A stretch of 64,000 nt of DNA from Desulfocurvus vexinensis DSM 17965. GTDB lineage: Bacteria > Desulfobacterota > Desulfovibrionia > Desulfovibrionales > Desulfovibrionaceae. Of the stretch, positions 9,393 through 20,208 are shown one piece after another; within the stretch, counting starts at the first letter, position 1, and each line of letters begins with the position of its first letter. The notes below the pieces were generated by a model that was not told the origin of the DNA, ran no database searches, and worked only from the letters and a program-made list of their open reading frames with translations. A program made the position numbers and the translations under genes. The stretch spans positions 108,269 through 172,268 of the forward strand of contig NZ_JAEX01000007.1 in assembly GCF_000519125.1 (NCBI RefSeq). Direction: 5' to 3'.

Positions 9393-11116
9393 TCACGCTG
9401 ACCCATTGCGAGAAGACCTACGACAAGGACCAGGACAAGGCCGTGGCCCCGGAGGTCACGGTGGCGCGCGTGCGCGAAGCCCTGGGCCGCCACGGCGACG
9501 CCATCCTGGCCGAGACCCGGCGCATCGACACCGGGCGCCTGGGCATCCCGGTGTTCTTGTCCGTCACCGGGGCCGGGGCGCGCCGGGTCATGCCCACGCG
9601 CAAGCAGATGGGCAAGGGCGCCTCGCCCATCCAGGCCGAGGCTTCGGCGCTGATGGAGCTGGCCGAGCGCTTCAGCTACTTCACCTTCTGGGACCGGCGC
9701 GAGGGCTTCACCCAGGCCACCTGGTCCGAGGCCCAGGCCCTGTGGCCGGGGCGGGTCATGCCCCTGGCCGAGGTGCTGCGCGCCACGGGCGACGACCTGG
9801 ACGAGGCCGACGCCATCCGCGTGCTCGACCTGCACCGCTGGGCCTTCTTCCCGGCGACGAACATCAGCGCCGGGCGCGAAGAGTACGTGCCCCTGGACCT
9901 GTTCAAGAAACTCAACGAATTCAACGGCTCAAGCGCCGGAAACACCCCCGAGGAATCCATCTTCCAAGGCGCGGCGGAGCTGGTGGAACGCCATGTGTGC
10001 GCCGTGACCGACCGCGCCCGGCCCGAAATGCCGACCATCGACCCGGCCTCGTGCACGGACCCCGTGCTGGCCGGGCTCGTCGAGCGCTTCACGGCCAACG
10101 GCATCCGCCTGTGGCTCAAGGACATGACCCTGGGCATGCCCGTGCCCACCGTGGCGGCCCTGGCCTACGACCCCGCGACCTTCCCGGCCACGAGCGAAAT
10201 CGTCTACACCGCCGGGACGGCCTCCTCGCCGGAAAAGGCGGCCATCCGGGCCCTGACGGAAATCGCCCAGCTCGCCGGGGACTTCGAGACCGGCGCCAAC
10301 TACGAGGCCTCGGGCCTGCCCAAGTACACCGAGCCCGGGCAGTTCGCCTGGCTGACCCGCGGGCCGCTGGTGCCCCTGTCCAGCCTGCCCTCGGTGGCCG
10401 AGCGCGACATCCTGCGCGAACTCAAGGCCCTGACCCGGGGGCTGGACTGCCTGGGGTTCACGCTCTACAGCGTGCCCACGACCTGCGCCGAGCTGGGCCA
10501 GCCCGCGCATTACAACTTCGTGCCGGGCTTCCAGTTCCGCGAGCGGACCCCGCGCGCCAGCCTGGGCATGTTCGTGGGCCGCGTGCTGGCCGAAGAGGCG
10601 CCCCACGCCGAGGCCGCCGCCGGGCTGGACGCCCTGGAGCGCATCTACCCCGGGGCGCATTTCCTGCCCCTGCACCGCGCCCTGCTGACCCTGCGCGGCG
10701 GGGACGCCGAGGCCGCCGCCCCGCTCTTCGCCCGGGCCGAACCCCTGCAGGACAACGACGAGGACCGCGCCCTGGCCGCCTTCTACCAGGCCTACGCCCT
10801 GACGCGCGGCGGCGGCTTCGTGGACGCCCTGCCGCATCTGGACCGGGCCGTGGCCCTGTGCCCCGAGGTCAAGGAGTACTTCAACCTGCGCGGGGTGGCC
10901 CGCTTCAAGGCCAAGGACTTCGAGGGCGCCGCCCAGGACTTCCGCGCCGCCCTGAACCTGGACAGCGGCTCGGCCATGGACCTGGCCAACCTGGGCCTGT
11001 GCCTGAAATTCCTGGGCCAGCGCCAGGAAGCCATACACTGCCTGGGCAGCGCCCTGGAACTGGACCCGTCCCTGGACTTCGCACGCACCCATCTCGAGGA
11101 GATCCTGGGTGCCTAA
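9389..11116 (+). CDS. YcaO-domain protein with C-terminal TPR repeats
   Basis: The ATG at 9389 overlaps the upstream stop; 575 residues. The first 400 or so form a YcaO domain with the ATP/Mg ligands in EASALMELAERFSYF, EESIFQGAAELVERH and AAIRALTEIAQ. YcaO enzymes use ATP to activate amide backbones (azolines, thioamides), and E. coli YcaO aids RimO methylthiolation of ribosomal protein S12. The C-terminal 160 residues are TPR-like helices (ALAAFYQAYALT, YFNLRGVARFKAKDFEGA, DLANLGLCLKFLGQ), probably a protein docking surface. It lies directly upstream of dsrC, and DsrC-like TusE is a sulfur carrier, so a link to sulfur transfer is attractive but unproven. Confidence 0.88.
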   Translation: MITLTHCEKTYDKDQDKAVAPEVTVARVREALGRHGDAILAETRRIDTGRLGIPVFLSVTGAGARRVMPTRKQMGKGASPIQAEASALMELAERFSYFTFWDRREGFTQATWSEAQALWPGRVMPLAEVLRATGDDLDEADAIRVLDLHRWAFFPATNISAGREEYVPLDLFKKLNEFNGSSAGNTPEESIFQGAAELVERHVCAVTDRARPEMPTIDPASCTDPVLAGLVERFTANGIRLWLKDMTLGMPVPTVAALAYDPATFPATSEIVYTAGTASSPEKAAIRALTEIAQLAGDFETGANYEASGLPKYTEPGQFAWLTRGPLVPLSSLPSVAERDILRELKALTRGLDCLGFTLYSVPTTCAELGQPAHYNFVPGFQFRERTPRASLGMFVGRVLAEEAPHAEAAAGLDALERIYPGAHFLPLHRALLTLRGGDAEAAAPLFARAEPLQDNDEDRALAAFYQAYALTRGGGFVDALPHLDRAVALCPEVKEYFNLRGVARFKAKDFEGAAQDFRAALNLDSGSAMDLANLGLCLKFLGQRQEAIHCLGSALELDPSLDFARTHLEEILGA

Positions 11117-11126
11117 CCCGCCGGAA

Positions 11127-11165
11127 GCCCTGGCAATCGCACCGCCCGCCAGGGCCCGGCTTTTT
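11127..11165 (+). terminator. Likely terminator after ycaO
   Basis: GCCCTGGC (11127-11134) pairs with GCCAGGGC (11148-11155) and is followed by CCGG and five Ts. It would separate the ycaO unit from the dsrC promoter. Confidence 0.55.
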
Positions 11166-11178
11166 CCGACGGAACCCA

Positions 11179-11208
11179 TTGACAAAAAAGCCCCGCAGTA
11201 TTTAGTAT
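11179..11208 (+). promoter_or_regulatory. dsrC promoter
   Basis: TTGACA (11179-11184), an 18-bp spacer and TAGTAT (11203-11208). It gives dsrC its own start and a leader of about 150 nt. Confidence 0.65.
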
Positions 11209-11223
11209 CCCCTAACATTTTCG

Positions 11224-11331
11224 CCGGACACGTCCGGGGGAACTCCTGCGGGAGTTGAGCAGCGGAAGCTGCTTATCCAATAGGAAGCCCGGGTCCGCCC
11301 GGGAGCGGCGCCCGGCTTGGCCGCGAGCCGC
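11224..11331 (+). promoter_or_regulatory. Structured 5' leader of dsrC: consecutive hairpins
   Basis: Four perfect hairpins follow one another: CCGGAC/GTCCGG (11224-11237); AACTCC-TGCG-GGAGTT (11241-11256); AGCAGC-GGAA-GCTGCT with a GNRA loop (11258-11273); CCCGGG-TCCG-CCCGGG (11288-11303). A fifth, branched stem uses GCGGC (11305-11309) and GCCGC (11327-11331). The ribosome site AAGGAGG follows at about 11350. This may be an mRNA-stabilising leader, an attenuator or a riboregulator; I recognise no known riboswitch. Confidence 0.6.
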
Positions 11332-11362
11332 CCAGGCATCAAACCATCCAAGGAGGACGATC

Positions 11363-11680
11363 ATGGCCACTGTCGAATTCAAGGGCAAATCTTTCGACAT
11401 CGACGAAGACGGTTTCCTTCAGAAGTTCGAGGACTGGAACCCCGAGTGGGTGGAGTACGTGAAGGAGTCCGAGGGCATCAAGGAGCTGACCGACGAGCAC
11501 AACAAGGTCATCGAGTTCCTGCAGGACTACTACAAGAAGAACGGCATCGCCCCGATGGTGCGCATCCTCTCCAAGGTGACCGGCTTCAAGCTGAAGCACA
11601 TCTACGAGCTGTTCCCCTCCGGCCCCGGCAAGGGCGCCTGCAAAATGGCCGGCCTGCCCAAGCCCACCGGCTGCGTGTAA
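11363..11680 (+). CDS. dsrC: DsrC, sulfur-trafficking partner of dissimilatory sulfite reductase
   Basis: The 105-residue product starts at an ATG behind AAGGAGG. It ends in the DsrC signature with both redox cysteines, C93 (GACKMAG) and the penultimate C104 (PKPTGCV), 11 residues apart, so it is a true DsrC rather than a single-Cys TusE-like relative. In sulfate reducers DsrC receives sulfite-derived sulfur from DsrAB as a trisulfide that the DsrMKJOP membrane complex reduces. dsrAB is not in this window. Its own promoter, structured leader and strong terminator fit a highly expressed single-gene unit. Confidence 0.97.
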   Translation: MATVEFKGKSFDIDEDGFLQKFEDWNPEWVEYVKESEGIKELTDEHNKVIEFLQDYYKKNGIAPMVRILSKVTGFKLKHIYELFPSGPGKGACKMAGLPKPTGCV

Positions 11681-11708
11681 GCCTCACGGCTCCAAGCGCG
11701 ACCATTCA

Positions 11709-11740
11709 GGGCGGAAGCTTCGGCTTCCGCCCTTTCTTTT
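11709..11740 (+). terminator. dsrC terminator
   Basis: A 10-bp stem, GGGCGGAAGC (11709-11718) with GCTTCCGCCC (11723-11732), has a TTCG tetraloop and is followed by TTTCTTTT. Confidence 0.93.
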
Positions 11741-12330
11741 GCCCGCAAGCGGCCCGCCCGCCATTCCGGCACCCGTCCACCGCCGCCCGGCCCGCCCGGC
11801 GGTGGCGCCCCGCGCAGCGCAGGCCAAGTCCACCCGCCCGGACCGGGCCGGGCAGAGGGGCCTCCTCACGGGTGGCGCCGGCCTGCCATTCCCGTGCTGC
11901 GCCCCGGCCTGCCGTCTTTCTCCCCGGCCTGCCCCGCCTGCCGCGCCCCGCGCGTCCGGGAAGGCTCCCGGCTGGACCGGCAACGGATGACAGAGGCCCC
12001 CTGTCCACCCGGGCCCTGCCGTCCCCGCGCACCCGGCAACGGGCCCGGGCCCAAACCACAACGGATGCAGCGCCCCTGGAGTGGTGCCTGCTTGCCATTT
12101 CTGCGCGCTCCCCGGCCTGCCGTCTTTCTCCCTGGCCTGCCCGCCTGCCGCACCCCGCGCGCCCGGGAAATACCCGGTTGGACCGGCACAGGGCGGCACC
12201 CGCCGCCCAGGGCGCGCCACCGCCTGAAGCGGCACCCGCCACACCCCCCGCCTGTCGGCCCCGTGCCCGGCGCCGGGATTGCGGGCTGCCCCGGCCCGTC
12301 ATCCATCCGCCCGCATCCTCCTCTTTCCTG
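11741..12330. other. 590-bp GC-rich non-coding stretch
   Basis: There is no convincing gene: open frames on both strands are Pro/Arg/Ala-rich and lack ribosome sites. It holds an imperfect duplication of about 80 bp (entered separately) and many short CGGCCTGCC-like words. An untranslated RNA cannot be excluded. Confidence 0.5.
11902..12188. repeat. Imperfect direct repeat, two copies of about 80 bp
   Basis: 11902-11982 and 12110-12188 both begin CCCCGGCCTGCCGTCTTTCT and end in TTGGACCGGCA or CTGGACCGGCA, with few differences between. Similarity extends weakly 20 bp further upstream (GCCTGCCATT / GCTTGCCATT). The copies lie 208 bp apart. Confidence 0.7.
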
Positions 12331-12360
12331 TTGACAATGATTTTCATTTTCATTTATGAC
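12331..12360 (+). promoter_or_regulatory. Fur box overlapping a promoter
   Basis: TGACAATGATTTTCA (12332-12346) fits the 7-1-7 Fur consensus TGAtAATnATTaTCA and continues into TTTCATTT. It covers the -35 TTGACA (12331-12336); TATGAC (12355-12360) is a -10 at 18 bp. Repression of the downstream gene by Fur-iron is predicted. Confidence 0.75.
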
Positions 12361-12407
12361 TGCTCCATCGCAGCACCCCCCGCCGCCACAGCGGCAAGGA
12401 GCACGTC

Positions 12408-13631
12408 ATGCAGCAGAAAAACATCTGGGAACTCGAAGACTTCCAATGCCCGGTCATCGGCACCTGCCTGACCATGGGCGACCTGCGCACCGGGGCCCGG
12501 CAACTGGGCATGCGCTTCCACCCCGGGGCCAGCGATTTCGACATCCACTGCTGGTTCGTCAGCCAGGCCAAGTGCCCCGGCAAGGCCGCCCGCTGGCTCC
12601 AGAAACTGCTCAACAAGAAACACCGCCGCAGCCTGGCGCTGTTCCGCAAATGCACGGACGACGACGCCCTGCTGGCCCTGTGGCGCGAGCACTCGGGCGC
12701 GGGCGACATCCCCGGGCCCTTCTGGGCGGTGATGAGCCACCCCGGGGCCTCCCCGGGGCTGATCTCCGAAGTTTTCGGCGAGGTGCACATGCTCTCGCAC
12801 CTGCTGGGCGCCGCCAACCGCGCGGACCTGCGCCGCCTGGACGAGCTGGAACGGCGCAACCAGCTCCTGGCCGAGGCCCTGGAGGAACGCAAGACCCGCC
12901 TGCGCGAGGCCGCCGCCGTCTGGAAGGCGCGCAACCGCAGGCTGGAGCGCGACCTGGAGGACGAACGCCGCCGCCGCGCCGAGGCCGAGGGTGAGCGCGT
13001 GAGCCTGCGCCAGGCCCTGGAAACCACCGCCGTGGCCGCCCTGCGCACCGAGCGCGACGCCCTGGCCGGGCACCTGGACGCCACCCGCCGCAGGCAGGAC
13101 GAGGCCGAGCGCACCGTGCTGCGCCAGGCCGCGCAGATCGAGGACCTGCTGCGCGAGCTGCGCCAGGCCCGCGGCGCCCTGGCCGAGCGCGACAACACCA
13201 TCGCCGCCCTGGAAAACGTGCTGGCCGCCCAGATGCCCGACGCCCTGCCCGGTCCGGACGCCTGCCCCCGGGGCTGCGACGGCGCCTGCGGCCAGGGCTG
13301 CGGCCTGGGCTGCGGCAAGCTGCGCGGCAAGTGCGTGCTCTACGTGGGCGGGCGCTGCAACCTCATGGCCCACTACAAGGCCCTGGCCAGCCGCTACGGC
13401 TGCGAACTGCTGCACCACGACGGCGGCCTGGAACAGTCGCCCGGGCACCTGCACCAGCTCCTGGCCCGGGCCGACGCCGTGGTCTGCCCCCTGGACTGCG
13501 TGAGCCACGAGGCCACCACCCTGGTCAAGCGCGCCTGCAAGGGCTTCATGAAACCGCTGCTGCTGGCTGGCTCCTCGGGCATCGGCGGCCTGGCGCGCTG
13601 CCTGGACGAGCTGGAGCGCGCGGTGCAATAA
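12408..13631 (+). CDS. DUF2325 protein with coiled coil and cysteine ladder
   Basis: 407 residues. The N-terminal 130 or so form a helical region with scattered Cys (C14, C20). Residues 140-280 are a long charged coiled coil. At 286-309 a cysteine ladder appears with C286, C290, C294, C298, C302 and C309 (four CX3C steps in a Gly-rich linker). The C-terminal 100 residues form a DUF2325 domain (VLYVGG-RCNLMAHY, LHHDGG, ADAVVCPLDCVSHEA). DUF2325 has no firm function. The Fur-box promoter and the Cys cluster suggest a role in iron or metal handling, or an Fe-S or metal sensor; this is inference. Confidence 0.75.
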   Translation: MQQKNIWELEDFQCPVIGTCLTMGDLRTGARQLGMRFHPGASDFDIHCWFVSQAKCPGKAARWLQKLLNKKHRRSLALFRKCTDDDALLALWREHSGAGDIPGPFWAVMSHPGASPGLISEVFGEVHMLSHLLGAANRADLRRLDELERRNQLLAEALEERKTRLREAAAVWKARNRRLERDLEDERRRRAEAEGERVSLRQALETTAVAALRTERDALAGHLDATRRRQDEAERTVLRQAAQIEDLLRELRQARGALAERDNTIAALENVLAAQMPDALPGPDACPRGCDGACGQGCGLGCGKLRGKCVLYVGGRCNLMAHYKALASRYGCELLHHDGGLEQSPGHLHQLLARADAVVCPLDCVSHEATTLVKRACKGFMKPLLLAGSSGIGGLARCLDELERAVQ

Positions 13632-13701
13632 CGGCGCCGGGGGGGCGCCGGGCCGCCTGCGGGCTTGACCGCGCCCGGCCTCCGGCTTATTCCCCCAGGC
13701 C

Positions 13702-15618
13702 ATGGCACTGCTCGGCGCGACCAACCTGACCATGTCCTTCGGCGGCCCCCGCCTGCTGGACGGCGTGTCCTTCCAGATCGAGGAAGGCCAGCGGGTCTGC
13801 CTCGTGGGCCGCAACGGCGAGGGCAAGTCCACGCTGCTGCGGCTGCTCTCCGGCGACCTCGTGCCCGATGGCGGCGAAGTGGTCCGCTCGGCCGGGGTGG
13901 CCGTGGCCCGGCTGTCGCAGAAGGTGCCCGAGGCGCTCACCGGCCCGGTGTACGACGTGGTCACCGCCGGGCTGGGCGACATGGGCCGCGCCCTGGCCGC
14001 CTACCACCACGCCAGCCGCCAGGCCCGCGACGCCGATGGCCTGGCCCGCCTGGCCGAGATGGAGGCGGCCCTGGAACGCCAGGGCGGCTGGGAGGCCCTG
14101 CCCGCCATCGACGCCGTCATCGCCCGCCTGAGCCTGGACCCCGCCGCGCCCTTCGAGACCCTTTCGGGCGGGCTCAAGCGCCGGGCCCTGCTGGCCCGGG
14201 CCCTGGTGGGCAGCCCCGACGTGCTGCTGCTGGACGAACCCACCAACCATCTGGACATCGACTCCATCGCCTGGCTGGAGGAGTACCTGCCGCGCCATGT
14301 GCGCACCCTGGTCTTCATCACCCACGACCGGGCCTTTCTGCGCCGCGTGGCCACGCGCATCCTCGAACTGGACCGCGGCCGCCTCACGGACTGGCAGTGC
14401 GGCTACGACACCTACCTGGAGCGCAAGCAGGCCCTGCTGGACGCCGAGGCCCGCCACAACGCCGAGTTCGACAAGAAGCTGGCCCGCGAGGAGGCCTGGA
14501 TCCGCCAGGGCATCAAGGCCCGGCGCACGCGCAACGAGGGCCGCGTGCGCGCGCTCATGACCCTGCGCGAAGAGCGCCGCGCCCGGCGCGAGCGCGTGGG
14601 CCGCGCGGCCATGGCCATCCAGGAGGCCCAGCGCTCGGGGCGCGTAGTTGCCGAGGCCAAGGACGTGGCCTTTACCTGGGGCCACGACGCGCCCGTGTTC
14701 CAGGGCCTGTGCACGACCATCCTGCGCGGCGACCGCGTGGGGTTCATTGGCCCCAACGGCGCGGGCAAGACCACCCTGCTCCAGGTGCTGCTGGGCCGCC
14801 TGGCGCCGACCTCCGGCCAGGTGCGCCTGGGCACCGGCCTGGAAATCGCCTACTTCGACCAGCACCGCGAGGAGCTGGACCCCCAGGCCACCGTGCGCCA
14901 CGCCGTGGCGGGCGGCAGCGACACCGTGACCGTGGGCGGGCGCGACCGCCACGTCATGGGCTATCTGGCCGACTTTCTCTTCCCGCCCGAGCGGGCCATG
15001 AGCCCCGTGTCCGTACTCTCGGGGGGCGAGCGCAACCGGCTGCTGCTGGCCCGGCTGTTCACCCGGCCATCCAACCTGCTGGTCATGGACGAGCCCACCA
15101 ACGACCTGGACGCCGAGACCCTGGAGCTGCTCGAAGAGCGGCTCATGGAATACCAGGGCACGGTGCTCGTGGTCAGCCACGACCGGGCCTTTCTGAACAA
15201 CGTGGTCACCAGCACCCTGGCCCTGGAGGGCGGGGGCCGGGTGGCCGAGTACGTGGGCGGCTACGACGACTGGCTGCGCCAGCGCCCGGCGCCCCCGGCC
15301 CCGGAGCCCAGGCCCGCAGCAGCCCCCCGCCCCGAGCCGCCCCAAAGCGCCCCGCGCAAGCTCGGCTTCAAGGAGCAGCGCCACATGGCCGAACTGGCCG
15401 CCGAGCTGGAGGCCCTGCCCGCGCGCATCGAAGCCCTGGAACGCGCCGTGGCCGCCGCCGGGGAGCGCCTGGCCGACCCCGCGCTGTACAAGGGCCCCGC
15501 CGAGGCCGCAGCCGCCGCCCGCCAGGAGCTGGCCCGGGCCGAGGCCGAGCTGGCCGCTGCCTTCGGGCGCTGGGAGCAGGCCGAGGCCGAACTGGCCGCC
15601 TACGCCGCCCGGGCCTGA
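13702..15618 (+). CDS. uup: ABC-F family ATPase (Uup-like)
   Basis: The 638-residue protein has two ATP-binding cassettes and no membrane segment. Cassette 1 shows GRNGEGKSTLL, LSGGLKRRALLARAL and LLDEPTNHLDI; cassette 2 shows GPNGAGKTTLL, LSGGERNRLLLARL and MDEPTNDLDA. The arm between them is charged, and the C-terminal 90 residues are a helical domain as in Uup (RKLGFKEQRHMAEL). ABC-F proteins act on the ribosome; Uup also affects transposon excision and branched DNA. It stands alone between the DUF2325 gene and the binding-protein genes. Confidence 0.92.
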   Translation: MALLGATNLTMSFGGPRLLDGVSFQIEEGQRVCLVGRNGEGKSTLLRLLSGDLVPDGGEVVRSAGVAVARLSQKVPEALTGPVYDVVTAGLGDMGRALAAYHHASRQARDADGLARLAEMEAALERQGGWEALPAIDAVIARLSLDPAAPFETLSGGLKRRALLARALVGSPDVLLLDEPTNHLDIDSIAWLEEYLPRHVRTLVFITHDRAFLRRVATRILELDRGRLTDWQCGYDTYLERKQALLDAEARHNAEFDKKLAREEAWIRQGIKARRTRNEGRVRALMTLREERRARRERVGRAAMAIQEAQRSGRVVAEAKDVAFTWGHDAPVFQGLCTTILRGDRVGFIGPNGAGKTTLLQVLLGRLAPTSGQVRLGTGLEIAYFDQHREELDPQATVRHAVAGGSDTVTVGGRDRHVMGYLADFLFPPERAMSPVSVLSGGERNRLLLARLFTRPSNLLVMDEPTNDLDAETLELLEERLMEYQGTVLVVSHDRAFLNNVVTSTLALEGGGRVAEYVGGYDDWLRQRPAPPAPEPRPAAAPRPEPPQSAPRKLGFKEQRHMAELAAELEALPARIEALERAVAAAGERLADPALYKGPAEAAAAARQELARAEAELAAAFGRWEQAEAELAAYAARA

Positions 15619-15792
15619 GCCCCCCCGCACGGCACAGCCTCGGGCACGATCTGCTGGTGGACCGCCCCCCCGCCTGAGCCCTTCCGCCCGCGACGCCCCC
15701 GGCCCGCCCCGGTTTTCCCGCACGTTGCCAGCCCTCTGGGCCCGTGCTACAAGAGCCGCGCACCGGACCTCACCTGCCGAGGAGGTCGCCCA

Positions 15793-16575
15793 ATGCCCCC
15801 ATCCTGCCGTATCCTGGCCGCAGCCGCCGCGCTGCTGCTGTGTCTGCTGGCGCCCGCCCGGGCCCAGGAAACCGTCTCCGTCATCCGCGTGGTCAGCCCC
15901 GCGTGGGACACCTTCACCAACGCCGACGGCACCGGGCTGTACTTCGACCTGCTCGACGCCGTGTTCCGCGGCCTGCACGGCATCGAAATCGAGCACCAGT
16001 TCGTGCCCAGCCTGCGCGCCACACACCTGGTGCGCGAGAACGAGGCCGACATGATGCTGTGCAAGGCCCGGGTGGACCCGCCCCTGGTCATGGCCCGCGT
16101 GCCCATGTACGAGAACGCCTACGCCGTGTTCTTCGACTCCCGGAGCATCGAACCCTGGAAGGGCCGCGAGAGCATGACCGGGCGCTCGGTGGTCTGGCGC
16201 ATCGGCTACTACGACGAGCGCTACATCCCCGAGGGCATGCAGACCAAGGAGGTCAAGACCGGGGTCTCGGCCCTGGGCATGGTCGTGCTGGGCCGGGCCG
16301 ACTTCTACCTCGACGACCCGGTGCTCATCCGCGAGTCCATCGACCGCTCGGGCCTGACCTTCGACCAGCAGCGCTTTCGCATCGAACCCGTGGGCTTCCG
16401 CTCCTACCACCCCGTGCTGGCCCCCACGGCCCGGGGCCGGGCCATCATGGACCTCTACGACCAGGGCATGCTCACCCTGGCCGCCGCAGGCGCCCTGGAC
16501 GCCATCTACGCCAAATGGGGCCATCCGGTGCCGAATTTCGGCGGATATGCCCCGCCGCCCTCCGCCAGCCGCTGA
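15793..16575 (+). CDS. Periplasmic solute-binding protein, SBP_bac_3-like (paralogue 1)
   Basis: 260 residues with a signal peptide cut after about residue 25 (APARA-Q). The body resembles family 3 binding proteins: a first lobe with WDTFTNADGTGLYFDLLDAV, HLVRENEADMML and a hinge through VWRIGYYDERY. GAGGAGG lies 7 bp upstream of the ATG. The following gene is a clear paralogue, and no transporter membrane or ATPase gene is nearby. This suggests the pair feed a sensor, probably the adjacent histidine kinase. The ligand is unknown. Confidence 0.85.
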   Translation: MPPSCRILAAAAALLLCLLAPARAQETVSVIRVVSPAWDTFTNADGTGLYFDLLDAVFRGLHGIEIEHQFVPSLRATHLVRENEADMMLCKARVDPPLVMARVPMYENAYAVFFDSRSIEPWKGRESMTGRSVVWRIGYYDERYIPEGMQTKEVKTGVSALGMVVLGRADFYLDDPVLIRESIDRSGLTFDQQRFRIEPVGFRSYHPVLAPTARGRAIMDLYDQGMLTLAAAGALDAIYAKWGHPVPNFGGYAPPPSASR

Positions 16576-16651
16576 CAAGCGGCCCGCGCTGTGCTAGGGG
16601 AGGGGGACAAACACGGTCCGGGCCCCCTCCCCGGGCCCGGAGCCCGGCCAC

Positions 16652-17410
16652 ATGAGAACGATCCTCTGGCTTCTGCTCGCCCTGCTCCTGCCTCTGCCGG
16701 CGGATGCGAGCGAGCCCCTGCCCGACCCCGGCGGCATCACCGCCGTGCATGTCGTGGGGCCCTCCTGGGAGGGCTTCACCAACATGGACGGCACCGGCCT
16801 GTACCACGACACGCTGCGCGCCGTGTTCGGCCTGTATGGCATCGAGTACGTGCGCGAATACGTGCCCTCCGAGCGGGCCTACCACATGGTGCGCGACGGC
16901 TCGGCGGACATGATGACCTGCCACGACAAGCCCCCCCGGGGGCTGACGCTGGCCGGGGTGCCCATGTACGAGGGCAAATACTACGTGTTCTTCAACCGCG
17001 AGAACATCGGGCAGTGGTCCGTGCCAGGCAGCCTGGAGGGCCGCACCATCGCCTGGCGCATCGGCTACTACGACCTGACCAACCTGCCCGCGCCCATGCA
17101 GCACAAGGAGCTGAAATCCGGGGTCTCGGCCCTGGGCATGGTCATCCTGGGGCGTATCGACTTCTACCTCGACGACCTGAACTTCATCGAGGATTCCATC
17201 CACAAGAACACCATCCCCTTCGACATGGCCCGCTTCCGCATCGAGCCCGTGGGCGCCCGGGGCTACTTCCCGGTGCTCAAGGATACCGAGCGCGGGCGCA
17301 AGATCCGGGAGCTCTACGAGCGGGGCATGGAGCATCTGTACCGCGCGGGGCGCCTGCAGGCCATCTTCGACCGCTGGGGCTTCCCCCTGCCCGCCTACGC
17401 CTTCGACTAG
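16652..17410 (+). CDS. Periplasmic solute-binding protein (paralogue 2)
   Basis: 252 residues with a signal peptide ending near residue 19 (LPADAS). It aligns along its length with the upstream gene: [64 protein letters not shown] and [14 protein letters not shown]. The two arose by tandem duplication and have diverged enough to differ in ligand. It ends 17 bp before the histidine kinase gene, so shared transcription is likely. Confidence 0.85.
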   Translation: MRTILWLLLALLLPLPADASEPLPDPGGITAVHVVGPSWEGFTNMDGTGLYHDTLRAVFGLYGIEYVREYVPSERAYHMVRDGSADMMTCHDKPPRGLTLAGVPMYEGKYYVFFNRENIGQWSVPGSLEGRTIAWRIGYYDLTNLPAPMQHKELKSGVSALGMVILGRIDFYLDDLNFIEDSIHKNTIPFDMARFRIEPVGARGYFPVLKDTERGRKIRELYERGMEHLYRAGRLQAIFDRWGFPLPAYAFD

Positions 17411-17427
17411 CCCGAAAAGCCCCGGCC

Positions 17428-20157
<2,730 letters not shown>

Positions 20158-20208
20158 TAGGCTGGCCCATCGGCCCCGGGCCCAGCGGCCCGGCCCCGGC
20201 GGAGCATC

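Noticed and set aside
11894..12334. Open frames of about 83-215 codons on both strands in the 11.7-12.3 kb region
   Set aside because: They are Pro/Arg/Cys-rich, have no ribosome site and follow the DNA repeats rather than a protein-like composition.
13629..13651. Terminator after the DUF2325 gene
   Set aside because: CGGCGCC/GGCGCCG can pair but is not followed by any T run.
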